NCBI GenBank assembly: GCA_902789725.1
Contig: CADAPC010000018.1
Span: forward strand, 1-50,889
DNA from: an uncultured Bacteroidales bacterium
GTDB lineage: Bacteria > Bacteroidota > Bacteroidia > Bacteroidales > Bacteroidaceae
DNA: 50,889 nucleotides
Reading direction: 5' to 3'
The stretch's first letter is position 1. Each line of letters opens with the position of its first letter. The notes beneath the pieces were generated by a model. That model had not been told where the DNA came from. It searched no databases and was given only the letters and a program-made list of their open reading frames with translations. Both the position numbers and the translations under genes were made by a program. Of the stretch, positions 17,185-24,595 are shown piece after piece.

Positions 17185-17418
17185 TCACATGCTATACTGG
17201 TTCTTGCGCAGGCATTGGTCGGCAAGCGCAAGCAGCCGCATGAAGCGCTCTACACGCTCAGGCTTCAGCTTACCTTTGGCCAGCATTTTCTTTTGTTGTT
17301 TGAACCAGTTGAGCATCTGATGCTCCTCCAGACGGTGCTTGGAAGGGCGGCGGCGATGTTCTACCATAAAGTCCATCATGGCCTGACATTGAAATGTCCA
17401 AGATTGGTCCTGTGTCAT
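17185..17418 (-). CDS. Small protein resembling a single helicase-associated (HA) domain
   Basis: The 77-aa protein starts with an ATGA overlap with the comEC stop, so it is translationally coupled and real. The pattern W-x(5)-AMMDFMVEHRRRPSK, then LNWFKQQKKMLAKGKLKPER, matches the 'helicase associated domain' repeat usually attached in tandem to large helicases (hGxxP...Lg.W...qR...kGkL...R). Here one copy stands alone. It is strongly basic, so nucleic-acid binding is plausible. Its place directly behind the DNA-uptake channel gene suggests a DNA-related role, which is inference. Confidence 0.65.
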   Translation of the reverse strand: MTQDQSWTFQCQAMMDFMVEHRRRPSKHRLEEHQMLNWFKQQKKMLAKGKLKPERVERFMRLLALADQCLRKNQYSM

Positions 17419-18920
17419 TGGGGTAGTTTTCTCAATTTTTTAGTCAAGTAATAAAAAAGCGGCACCAACACCAAATAGCAACCAAAGGTGAACAGTCCAT
17501 TGGGATGCCATTCGAGGGTGGAAAAAGGAAGGTCGGCTATGCTGCGGACAATGCCGTTCATCGTTTCGGCCGTCCAATTGAGCACGCCAGTAAGTGTCTC
17601 ATTGACAGGGGTGCACCAAAGGAATGCCCACCAAAAGATGCTGCCCAGAATAATCACATACACAAAGGGAGTCAGTGCCAAATTTCCCAGCAACGAAAGC
17701 AACGGCACGCGCCCAAAGTGATAGGCCACCAGGGGGGTGGAAAACACCATGCAGGTGAGCGACACCATGAAGAGAGAGTAGAGCCATGCCACGCAGGGGT
17801 TCCTTTGCAGAAAAAGGCTGCGCTCAGCGGTAGTTTGCACAAAAAGGGCTATACAGCCCACCGACACGAACGAGAGTTGGAAACCCACATCGTTGACATA
17901 GAATGGATTTCCGCACGTCATCACCAAAAAGGTGAGGGCACAGGAATTGATGGACAGAGGATCTTTCGAGAGAAACTGGCAGAGCAGCAGGAGGGTGAAC
18001 ATGCACGTGGCCCTGACCAGCGATGGAGACCACCCAGCCAGCAGGGCATAGCTCCACAGAATGACGATGAGGGCAAGGTGGCTGACCCACTGCCAACGCT
18101 GAGGCAAAAGTCGGCCGAGAAAGAAGAGTTGGAGGAACATGACAATAATGCCCACATGAAACCCCGAAAGTGCCAGCATGTGGCTCACCCCCGCAGCGGC
18201 ATAAGCTTGCCTGATGGTGGGGGTAAGGGTTGCCTTCCGCCCGATGGACATGGCCTCAACGATGCCACCAGCCTCGCCCTCCACACCCCGTTCATCATAG
18301 ATGCGGTGCAACCGACTCTGCATGCTTCGAAGCTGTTGCAACAGAGAGGGTCCGCCCCTACGAGGATGCACCCTCCACCAAGCAGTCGGAGCATAGCAAG
18401 TGGCACAGATGTTGTGATAAAAAAGGAACTTCCTGTATTCCTCAAACTCCCCTCCCCCATTGCTTGTAGGTTGCAGATGACGGATGGAGGCATAGATGGT
18501 ATCGCCTACAGCAAGAGAGGCGGCAGTGTCCTCCTTGCTTACATAAAGCATCAGGTGGGTGCCGTCTTCCTGCTCCAAATTCAGTGCCCGCGAATGGGTT
18601 TTCTCCACCGGCACCTCGGCAAGGACTCCCTGGCAACAGGTAGAGTCCTGCGGCACTCCACAATCCATTTGGTAGAGTTTCTCTGCATAGAGGGTCATGC
18701 CCACCAGAAAAGCAAGCGCCATGGCCACCACCCCAAACACACTTTCCCTGATGCGATTGCCTTTTCGAGAGAAAAACAGCAGAACCAGACCAACCAGTGC
18801 AAGGCAACACAACAGGAAGAGCAGCATCCTGTGCTGTGGGCTGACAAACAGATGCGCCCCAACCATTCCGAATGCAAAGGGAATGACAAGGCGCACAAAG
18901 GGGTAGTTCTGCCAGTTCAT
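17415..18920 (-). CDS. comEC: ComEC/Rec2-family DNA-uptake membrane protein, short form
   Basis: The 501-aa protein has N-terminal membrane helices, a soluble DUF4131-type OB-like stretch (about 85-195), then the competence domain with the typical AAGVSHMLALSGFHVGIIVM segment and about seven more helices. Full ComEC proteins of 700-800 residues continue into a cytoplasmic metallo-beta-lactamase nuclease domain; that domain is absent here, and the protein ends with YYLTKKLRKLPQ. The role is single-stranded DNA passage across the inner membrane. Six bases separate it from rpe upstream, and a 77-aa basic protein overlaps its end. Confidence 0.88.
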   Translation of the reverse strand: MNWQNYPFVRLVIPFAFGMVGAHLFVSPQHRMLLFLLCCLALVGLVLLFFSRKGNRIRESVFGVVAMALAFLVGMTLYAEKLYQMDCGVPQDSTCCQGVLAEVPVEKTHSRALNLEQEDGTHLMLYVSKEDTAASLAVGDTIYASIRHLQPTSNGGGEFEEYRKFLFYHNICATCYAPTAWWRVHPRRGGPSLLQQLRSMQSRLHRIYDERGVEGEAGGIVEAMSIGRKATLTPTIRQAYAAAGVSHMLALSGFHVGIIVMFLQLFFLGRLLPQRWQWVSHLALIVILWSYALLAGWSPSLVRATCMFTLLLLCQFLSKDPLSINSCALTFLVMTCGNPFYVNDVGFQLSFVSVGCIALFVQTTAERSLFLQRNPCVAWLYSLFMVSLTCMVFSTPLVAYHFGRVPLLSLLGNLALTPFVYVIILGSIFWWAFLWCTPVNETLTGVLNWTAETMNGIVRSIADLPFSTLEWHPNGLFTFGCYLVLVPLFYYLTKKLRKLPQ

Positions 18921-18926
18921 GCAGAC

Positions 18927-19574
18927 TTACAGACTTTTCAGTTCATTGATCCGTTCCTCAGGGTTGGCGGCTCCAAACACGTAGCTGCCAGCCACCAACA
19001 CATCCACGCCCGCTTCCACCAAGCGGCGACCCGTCTCACCATTCACGCCACCATCCACCTCTATCAGGGCATGGCTGCCCGTCTGCTGAATGAGCGACTT
19101 CAGCCTACGCACTTTCTCAATGGAATGTTCAATGAACTTCTGCCCGCCAAAGCCCGGATTCACCGTCATGAGGAGCACCATATCCACATCCTGAATGATG
19201 TCTTCCAGCACACCTACAGGGGTGTGGGGATTGAGTGTCACTCCAGCCTTCATGCCAGCATGGTGAATTTGCTGAATGGTGCGGTGCAGATGGGGGCAAG
19301 CCTCGTAATGCACATTCATCATGTAGGCGCCCAAGGCCTTCACCTGCTCCGTAAACTTGCCTGGGTCAACAATCATCAGGTGCACATCCAGCGGCTTGGT
19401 GCAAATTTGGGCAACGGCTTCCAGCACTGGGAATCCGAAACTGATGTTGGGCACAAACACGCCGTCCATCACATCAAGGTGGAGCCAGTCGGCTTCACTA
19501 CGGTTAATCATGTCAATGTCCTTGCTCAGGTTGGCGAAATTGGCAGCAAGGAGGGATGGGGAAACTTTTGTCAT
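18927..19574 (-). CDS. rpe: Ribulose-phosphate 3-epimerase
   Basis: The 215-aa TIM-barrel enzyme interconverts ribulose 5-phosphate and xylulose 5-phosphate in the pentose phosphate pathway. Motifs: SPSLLAANFANL, WLHLDVMDGVFVPNISFG (metal-binding His-x-Asp), LDVHLMI, MTVNPGFGGQKF, EVDGGVN and VAGSYVFGA. The frame opens at 19595, but MTKVSPSLLAANF at 19574 is the standard start. It sits between the coiled-coil membrane protein and comEC in one leftward group. Confidence 0.94.
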   Translation of the reverse strand: MTKVSPSLLAANFANLSKDIDMINRSEADWLHLDVMDGVFVPNISFGFPVLEAVAQICTKPLDVHLMIVDPGKFTEQVKALGAYMMNVHYEACPHLHRTIQQIHHAGMKAGVTLNPHTPVGVLEDIIQDVDMVLLMTVNPGFGGQKFIEHSIEKVRRLKSLIQQTGSHALIEVDGGVNGETGRRLVEAGVDVLVAGSYVFGAANPEERINELKSL

Positions 19575-19587
19575 GGTCTCTATTCTA

Positions 19588-19618
19588 TTTTTCACTCTTC
19601 ACTCTTCACTTAGATATT
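19588..19618. repeat. GAAGAGTGAA-type interspersed repeat between the coiled-coil gene and rpe
   Basis: On the minus strand the spacer consists of ATCTAAGTGAAGAGTGAAGA and continues GTGAAAAATAGA. It shares this pattern with the elements at 15098, 30020, 43711 and 44950-45085. It starts directly at the end of the coiled-coil gene, whose last codons (AAG TGA) look like part of the repeat. Confidence 0.55.
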
Positions 19619-20554
19619 TCACTTTAGTGTAAAACTTGTTTGTCCTATCATCTGACTGTCGCAGAAGATGAAAAGCTTGTAGGTGCCTGCTTCGAGATAC
19701 TCCTCCACGTCACTGTACATGGTCAGCTTCAGTTCCTCTCCTGTGTAGTCAATATATTTTTTCTCTGTATATTCAAGCTGGGTACCCTCGTAGGCGAAGG
19801 TGCCTTTGTTGCCCATCACCGAATTGTCGGGTTTGAGAATGCGGGCATACACAATGCGCTGCCCGTTCTGCGCCGTCACGTTTTTCACGATGGTGAACCC
19901 GAAGGCAATCTTCTTCACGTCCTTCACCTTCTGCGTGTCCTTGCTCCTCTTATTTTTCGGAGTCACCCAAAAGCCCGTGGCATCCAACTGGGCGGCCACA
20001 TCCACCTTGTCCTTCAGTTCGTTGCGCTCGGTGGAAAGGCTGGTGATGCGCACATTCGCCTCGGTCATCTGTGCCTTGATTTGAGTGTTCTCCTCGTTGA
20101 GCGACTGGTTGAGCCGATTGAGCGAATCCACCTGCACGATGTAGTTCTTCAGCACTTCGCGCAGCGAGGCAATCTCAGCCTTCAGGCGTTTAATTTCAGC
20201 CGCATCGGTCGCCTTCGTGCGCTCCAGTTCCTCCAGCAGCTGCTGCGTCTTGCGGCGCTCCTCCTCAATCTGTGCAATGAGGCTGTCGTTCTTGATGGTG
20301 CTTTGCAGTTGCTCGTATTGCAGGTCAAACTCCCGGTACTGTTTCTCCATCTCCTGCTTCTCCAGCTCAGCCAGTTCTTTCAGTTCTTCGTTCTCCTTCA
20401 GCAACGGTTGGGCGTAAAGGTAATGGTAGCCCACCACTGCCGCAACGATGGCCACGAGTGCCACCACCACGCCCAGCGCCATAAGCCCCGCCCCACTCTT
20501 CTTCTCTGGGGTCTGCACTTCGCTCCCCCGTTCCGTCATTGGTGTTTCTTCCAT
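19619..20554 (-). CDS. Inner-membrane coiled-coil protein of unknown function
   Basis: The 311-aa protein has a short cytoplasmic N-terminus (EETPMTERG...), one membrane helix (about residues 24-45), a long coiled coil (about 50-190, rich in Glu/Lys/Gln heptads) and a C-terminal beta-sandwich-like domain (about 205-311) with FGFTIVKNVTAQNGQRIVYARILKPD and YTGEELKLTMYSD. The frame runs from 20608, but the ATG at 20554 follows the -7 box at 20575-20582 and is chosen. The coiled-coil-plus-C-terminal layout resembles the lipoprotein at 46716-47564, though no family name is recognised. Confidence 0.7.
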   Translation of the reverse strand: MEETPMTERGSEVQTPEKKSGAGLMALGVVVALVAIVAAVVGYHYLYAQPLLKENEELKELAELEKQEMEKQYREFDLQYEQLQSTIKNDSLIAQIEEERRKTQQLLEELERTKATDAAEIKRLKAEIASLREVLKNYIVQVDSLNRLNQSLNEENTQIKAQMTEANVRITSLSTERNELKDKVDVAAQLDATGFWVTPKNKRSKDTQKVKDVKKIAFGFTIVKNVTAQNGQRIVYARILKPDNSVMGNKGTFAYEGTQLEYTEKKYIDYTGEELKLTMYSDVEEYLEAGTYKLFIFCDSQMIGQTSFTLK

Positions 20555-20574
20555 ACAGCGTCCTTTATTTTTTG

Positions 20575-20582
20575 CAAATTTA
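20575..20582 (-). promoter_or_regulatory. -7 box for the coiled-coil protein-rpe-comEC group
   Basis: The minus strand reads TAAATTTG (then C), 21 nt before the ATG at 20554. Confidence 0.6.
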
Positions 20583-20704
20583 GATATAATTCCCGAATTA
20601 TAAGCCATTCGAAAGAAAGAATTTTTATTTTCCGCACGAATAATCCCTATTGGCCTTTAGAACATTTGCCATCTTACTGGCCACTTCGAACTAAAAGAGC
20701 GAAA

Positions 20705-20720
20705 CGGCTTCGCTGAGCCG
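20705..20720 (-). terminator. Probable terminator of the HU-HIG gene
   Basis: On the minus strand CGGCT-CAGCGA-AGCCG forms a short GC-rich hairpin followed by TTTCGCTCTTTT. It lies about 145 bases downstream of the HU-HIG stop. Confidence 0.4.
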
Positions 20721-20778
20721 AAGGTTCATGATTGTTCCCCAAAATTGCATGTCCTTTTTTCTTTTCGAACATGAATAA

Positions 20779-20835
20779 CACGAATCTAACGAATACAATG
20801 AGCTACCATCAGCACACACATTCGTTAGATTCGTG
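20779..20835. repeat. Perfect 16-bp inverted repeat downstream of the HU-HIG gene
   Basis: CACGAATCTAACGAAT (20779-20794) is exactly complementary to 20820-20835 around a 25-nt spacer. No T-run follows, so it is not a classical terminator. It could be an RNA stability element, a protein site or an end of the accessory region. The rest of the 309-bp gap 20555-20863 contains only the small hairpin at 20705 and the coiled-coil promoter. Confidence 0.65.
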
Positions 20836-20863
20836 GTCGGGGAAAAATCACCAAGAGGAGAGT

Positions 20864-21454
20864 TTAGGGTTCCTCAGGCTCGTTGCCGCCAGCAGGCAGA
20901 CCGCCACCGCCAGTGTTGGAGCCTCCAGAGCCGCTCGTGTTGTCATCGTCGATGACGGTGCCCGAGGTGTCCTCCGTCTCCTCCATCTGGTTGGCCAGCA
21001 TTGCCACATCCACAAAGTTGGCCTTCTTCAGGAACTCCTTCGAACTGAGGTTCTCCTCCTCGCTCGAGTCGGGCAGGAAGCGGATGCGCAGCCCCTCGGT
21101 GATGGCACTGATGCTGAACTTCTTCAAGTCCTTCTCGCCCCCGGCGCGGTTGGCGATGGTCAGGTAGAACGTGCCCAAGCCATCCACCTTCACTTTCTTC
21201 GACTCCAGCAGCTGCTCAAGGAGACAGTTGCGGTAGGCTTCCAGCACGCCCATCACCACGTCAACCGTGTAGGGTGACCCATGACTGCTGATGTGCTTGG
21301 CCATTTCTCTGAGCGACAGGGTTTCGATGCTGACCGCCTTGGCGTAGTAAGCCGCATTGGCATCGAAGGCGGGGTTCAGCTGAGTCTTTGCCTCGTCCAG
21401 GTACTGCTTCACCCCTGGAGCGGCTTTCACTTTTCGATAAAGAATCTTACTCAT
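20864..21454 (-). CDS. HU-HIG family DNA-binding protein
   Basis: The 196-aa protein has the N-terminal extension typical of HU-HIG proteins (MSKILYRKVKAAPG), an IHF/HU-like domain with ISSHGSPYTVDVVMGVLEAY and KVDGLGTFYL (about 55-130), and a disordered tail rich in Asp, Ser and Gly (about 155-196, SGSGGSNTGGGG). Members occur in many copies in Bacteroidales, often near phage-like genes. It presumably bends or coats DNA. Here it lies beyond tandem palindromic repeats and a primase-helicase pair on the same strand. It has its own promoter at 21584-21615 and a leader of about 120 nt. Confidence 0.85.
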   Translation of the reverse strand: MSKILYRKVKAAPGVKQYLDEAKTQLNPAFDANAAYYAKAVSIETLSLREMAKHISSHGSPYTVDVVMGVLEAYRNCLLEQLLESKKVKVDGLGTFYLTIANRAGGEKDLKKFSISAITEGLRIRFLPDSSEEENLSSKEFLKKANFVDVAMLANQMEETEDTSGTVIDDDNTSGSGGSNTGGGGLPAGGNEPEEP

Positions 21455-21583
21455 AGCATTCGTGTATTAGAGAGTAATGAAACATCGCGCCCCCAACTTG
21501 TTGAAGGAGTGGAGGCTTCTCCTTTTTTCATTCGTTCTTTCCATGTCCTGGCTCCCCTCTCTTCATCCCTTCTTTTTACGCCA

Positions 21584-21615
21584 CAAAGTTATGACTTTTT
21601 TCTGACATGCGCAAA
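21584..21615 (-). promoter_or_regulatory. Promoter of the HU-HIG gene
   Basis: The minus strand reads TAACTTTG (21591 down to 21584) and TTTG (21615 down to 21612) with a 20-nt spacer. Confidence 0.7.
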
Positions 21616-21673
21616 TATTTAAGCACTTATTTTACAGGAAAATGTAAAAAAACGAAGCACCGTACCGCTGGTG

Positions 21674-21739
21674 GAGAAACGCCGTTTCTGGCAGGGAGAA
21701 ACGCCGTTTCTGATGAGGAGAAACGGCATTTCGGTGGAG
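21674..21739. repeat. Three 22-bp tandem repeats with palindromic core (iteron-like)
   Basis: Units begin at 21674, 21696 and 21718, exactly 22 bp apart. Units 1 and 2 contain AGAAACGCCGTTTCT, a palindrome with 7-bp arms around a central C; unit 3 is a diverged AGAAACGGCATTTC. They are followed by about 110 bp of AT-rich DNA (about 21770-21880). The rest of the 536-bp gap 21455-21990 holds the HU-HIG promoter and leader and, next to the primase stop, an 11-bp tandem array. No convincing gene is seen here. Confidence 0.75.
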
Positions 21740-21926
21740 GCGATCATGGCATATCTTCCCGTTACGCAAACTAAAAGAGGGAAAAGGGAGTTTTTTGTTG
21801 CAACTTTTCTAAAACAGATTCGATTTTCCTTTTTTTTACACACAAAAACACCCTTTTCTCCCTAATAATTTTTCAGACAATTGCTTTTCAGTTCGTTACC
21901 CTATTTAGCAACAAGAAAAAACACCC

Positions 21927-21991
21927 TAAAAACTCCCGAAAAACTCCCTAAAGGCAACCGAGAAACTCCCGAAAAACTCCCGAAAACGCCC
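21927..21991. repeat. Tandem array of 11-bp GAAAAACTCCC units
   Basis: Six consecutive units of 10-11 bp: TAAAAACTCCC, GAAAAACTCCC, a diverged TAAAGGCAACC, GAGAAACTCCC, GAAAAACTCCC, GAAAACGCCC. The array ends at the primase stop codon (21991-21993). On the coding strand it reads as repeated GGGAGTTTTTC. Confidence 0.75.
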
Positions 21992-23070
21992 TAAAATTCG
22001 GTGTACTGATTTTGGTTGACAACCGAAGCTCCTTGAAGCCGCTTGCTGATGATGTGGTCAGCGACATCGAACTTCTTTTGGTCGTCAGGAGCCATGTATT
22101 CACAATAATCGCTGACAACGAAGTTGGCAAGGTCATCCAAGGTCTTGATGGTTTGCCGCCACAGAGGGATGGCATCGCGGTCGGGAATGACAAGAACATC
22201 CCTGCTCCGCAATGGCTCCAGGACTTCCCGCTGCAAGGATGTCTTGTTGCCAGTAGCCACCCACAGATATTCAGGATGCTCCAGCGCACCCACGATGGCG
22301 TTTTTGGGACTTTCCACAAGTGCAACTGTTTGGGCGGGATATTTATAAAGGAGATGTTCGCCGAACAGACACTTGCTGCTGAACTCCGATTTCTCTGGCA
22401 GCAATCCATTGTCCTTCCAGATTTTTCCCAGCCAGTAGGACTTACTGTCGCTATGGGTGTAACGAGGAGAATGGGGATCGGTGTCGTAGTGCTGCACTTT
22501 CAGATTGCATACACGCCCTTGCGCATCGATGGAAGGAAAGACTGTCCAGTTGTCTTTTCCGTAGAGTGAATAGTTTCCAAGCAGATACGCTTCAGTGACC
22601 ATTTTGACATGTTCGGGATGGAACAGCTTCATCAGAATTTGGCACAGAGAGTTATCGGCCGACACCAGCCTTTCCACCATAGGCATAGGGATGTAAGTGT
22701 AAGCAGGTTCTTTGCGTTCCTCGGGGTTATGGTTTGATTTGCGCTGTGGCATGGGTGCAGCACCTTGTATGGCAGAAATGCCAAATGTGCTCGACAGCCA
22801 TTTGCAGGCATCTTGGAAAGACCAGTCCTCATGTTGCATGGCGAAACTGATGACATCGCCACCCTTTCCGCAAGAGAAGCAGTGACAATAATTCGCGCCC
22901 GTTTTTTCGACGAGTGAGAGCGACGGATGGTGGTCGTCGTGCCACGGACAGTGAGTGACATGGTTGATTCCTACTCGGCGAGGAGTGTCACCCAACTTCC
23001 GCGCCACCTCAACGATGGAGATGGCACGGAGGCGAGGAGTGTCAAAATGTGTAGATTTTTCAGTCTTCAT
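21991..23070 (-). CDS. CHC2 zinc-finger/Toprim primase-like protein
   Basis: The 359-aa protein has an N-terminal CHC2-type zinc finger (Cys41, His44, Cys64, Cys67 in CPWHDDHHPSLSL ... CHCFSCGKGGD) as in DnaG-type primases, a middle linker, and a Toprim-like region with VESPKNAIVGAL (about 255-270) and VLVIPDRDA (about 298-306), carrying the expected Glu and Asp-x-Asp residues. It would make RNA primers for replication. The frame is open to 23325, but MKTEKSTHFDTP at 23070 is the natural start and overlaps the helicase end by 11 bp, so the two are coupled. A tandem repeat array abuts its stop. Confidence 0.82.
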   Translation of the reverse strand: MKTEKSTHFDTPRLRAISIVEVARKLGDTPRRVGINHVTHCPWHDDHHPSLSLVEKTGANYCHCFSCGKGGDVISFAMQHEDWSFQDACKWLSSTFGISAIQGAAPMPQRKSNHNPEERKEPAYTYIPMPMVERLVSADNSLCQILMKLFHPEHVKMVTEAYLLGNYSLYGKDNWTVFPSIDAQGRVCNLKVQHYDTDPHSPRYTHSDSKSYWLGKIWKDNGLLPEKSEFSSKCLFGEHLLYKYPAQTVALVESPKNAIVGALEHPEYLWVATGNKTSLQREVLEPLRSRDVLVIPDRDAIPLWRQTIKTLDDLANFVVSDYCEYMAPDDQKKFDVADHIISKRLQGASVVNQNQYTEF

Positions 23071-24526
23071 ATCGCACAACTTTAATATCGAAAGTGGGTT
23101 GATGCCCATTATCAGGAATTGAATGTCCAAGTTCTCGAAGGCGCTTGTAGAAGGCTTGATTGGACATGATCCTGTAGCCATTTTCAACCGCATAATCATT
23201 GAATGCCCTGTGCAGTGTAGAGCCTTTGCCAGAAATGCCAGGTCCGCTTTCGCATCGCATGTCAAGGAATTGAAGAATGGGGTCGTTACTGTACTCCATT
23301 TCTTTGACGGAGTGCTCGATGCCAACTGACTTTGTGAACTTCTTTCGCTGGATGAGTGCAGGGAGAGTGTCTAATACCAGATTCATGATGCCGGACAGCT
23401 CGCTTTCCAACTTATCATCCAAGTCGGCATCAGCCTCTTCTTCGGAGAATGTAACGTCGAATTTGGCGAGCATCCAGCGGCGTTGGTTTGCAAGGAGGCT
23501 CTTCACCTTTGGCATTTCGTTGAATGAGAATATCATCTTGGCATACTGCTCCATCTCATAGGGCTGAGAGTAGTACTTGCGGCATGAGATGGGTTCGCCC
23601 GACACCAGCGTTCTGAATGCGGCAGTGTTGATGTGCCCCTCGTTCTCCGTGCTGAGATTGGCCAACTTAAGCTCAATGTTGGCTCGGTGAGTTTCATTGG
23701 TGGTGAGGTCGTGAAGACTTTCGTGTGTGACAGACTCCTTCCCCAGCAGCCTCTCTATCAATCTAATCAAAGTGCTCTTGCCATTCGCGCCATTGCCAAG
23801 GAAGCCGAGAATCTTCTCAATGCGCAGCCACGGCACAAAACAATAGGCAATATATTCCAGAATGGGCAGATGGGTACTTTGGTCTGGTAGCACTTCATCC
23901 AAGAATTTCAAGAAGCGAGGGCACTCCGCATCTGGGTCGTAATTGTAGGGAAGGACATAGCGGAAGAAGTCCTCGCGGCGGTGAGGGCGCAAGCTGCGCT
24001 GACCGTCAGCAGCAACCTCCAACGTGCCGTTGCGGAAATTGATAAAGGTCACGCCACCATCAGGCAACTCTGGATGCCGGCTCAGCATGTGCTCTATCTG
24101 CTTTATAAGTCGGTCAATGAACTTGACGTCATTGACAAACATATCATGCAGCCCCATCTTATGACAGCCATCGCAGATGAAGTCACGTATAATTTGCGGA
24201 TCGGGTACTTCCACCCAGTGCGTACCAACATACACCCACACAGGCGATGATTTCTCCGTGCTTAGCGAGTAATGCGGCACCAGCATCAGTCCTTTTGCCG
24301 CATCCACAAGAATGCTGGCTGTCAGATTCTGGATGGCTTTCGTCTGGATTTTGCCAATCATCAGGGGAGTGAAGTCTCCTTGACGAAGCTCTATGCGCTC
24401 TAAGGCACTCTGCAATACCACCTTCACTCCATTTTTCAGAAGGGAAGCACGATTGATTGCTAGTTCGTCAGCCTTTTCTTTCAGTTCCACGGCAAGTGAT
24501 GCCTTCTTCATTTTATTTACGTCCAT
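23060..24526 (-). CDS. Phage/plasmid-type SF3 helicase (D5/P4 primase C-terminal family)
   Basis: The 488-aa protein has a D5_N-type region (with NFRNGTLEV near 163-171 and YDPDAECPRFLKFLDEVL near 197-214) followed by a superfamily-3 helicase with Walker A GNGANGKST at 244-252 and downstream ENEGHINTAAFRTLVSGEP and KMIFSFNEMP segments. Such helicases unwind origins of phages, plasmids and integrated satellites. The primase activity is in the separate overlapping gene downstream. The only upstream promoter-like sequence is TTACTTTGC around 24570, one mismatch from TAnnTTTG. No integrase, relaxase or capsid gene is near. Confidence 0.85.
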   Translation of the reverse strand: MDVNKMKKASLAVELKEKADELAINRASLLKNGVKVVLQSALERIELRQGDFTPLMIGKIQTKAIQNLTASILVDAAKGLMLVPHYSLSTEKSSPVWVYVGTHWVEVPDPQIIRDFICDGCHKMGLHDMFVNDVKFIDRLIKQIEHMLSRHPELPDGGVTFINFRNGTLEVAADGQRSLRPHRREDFFRYVLPYNYDPDAECPRFLKFLDEVLPDQSTHLPILEYIAYCFVPWLRIEKILGFLGNGANGKSTLIRLIERLLGKESVTHESLHDLTTNETHRANIELKLANLSTENEGHINTAAFRTLVSGEPISCRKYYSQPYEMEQYAKMIFSFNEMPKVKSLLANQRRWMLAKFDVTFSEEEADADLDDKLESELSGIMNLVLDTLPALIQRKKFTKSVGIEHSVKEMEYSNDPILQFLDMRCESGPGISGKGSTLHRAFNDYAVENGYRIMSNQAFYKRLRELGHSIPDNGHQPTFDIKVVRYED

Positions 24527-24595
24527 AAAATTATGTATGATTTATTGTCCATTACAATAGCCGCAAAGTAACGTGAAATTCCTGGCTCATGCGTG

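Noticed and set aside
17505..19613. A 702-codon open frame on the plus strand
   Set aside because: It lies antisense to comEC and rpe, has low-complexity His/Gln-rich composition and no recognisable domain; it is a by-product of codon usage in the real genes.
21619..21843. A 74-codon minus-strand frame over the 22-bp repeats
   Set aside because: Its sequence is mostly a translation of the palindromic repeats; no start context or homology.
21674..21991. CRISPR array
   Set aside because: The repeats are 22 bp and 11 bp head-to-tail without variable spacers, and no cas genes are present.
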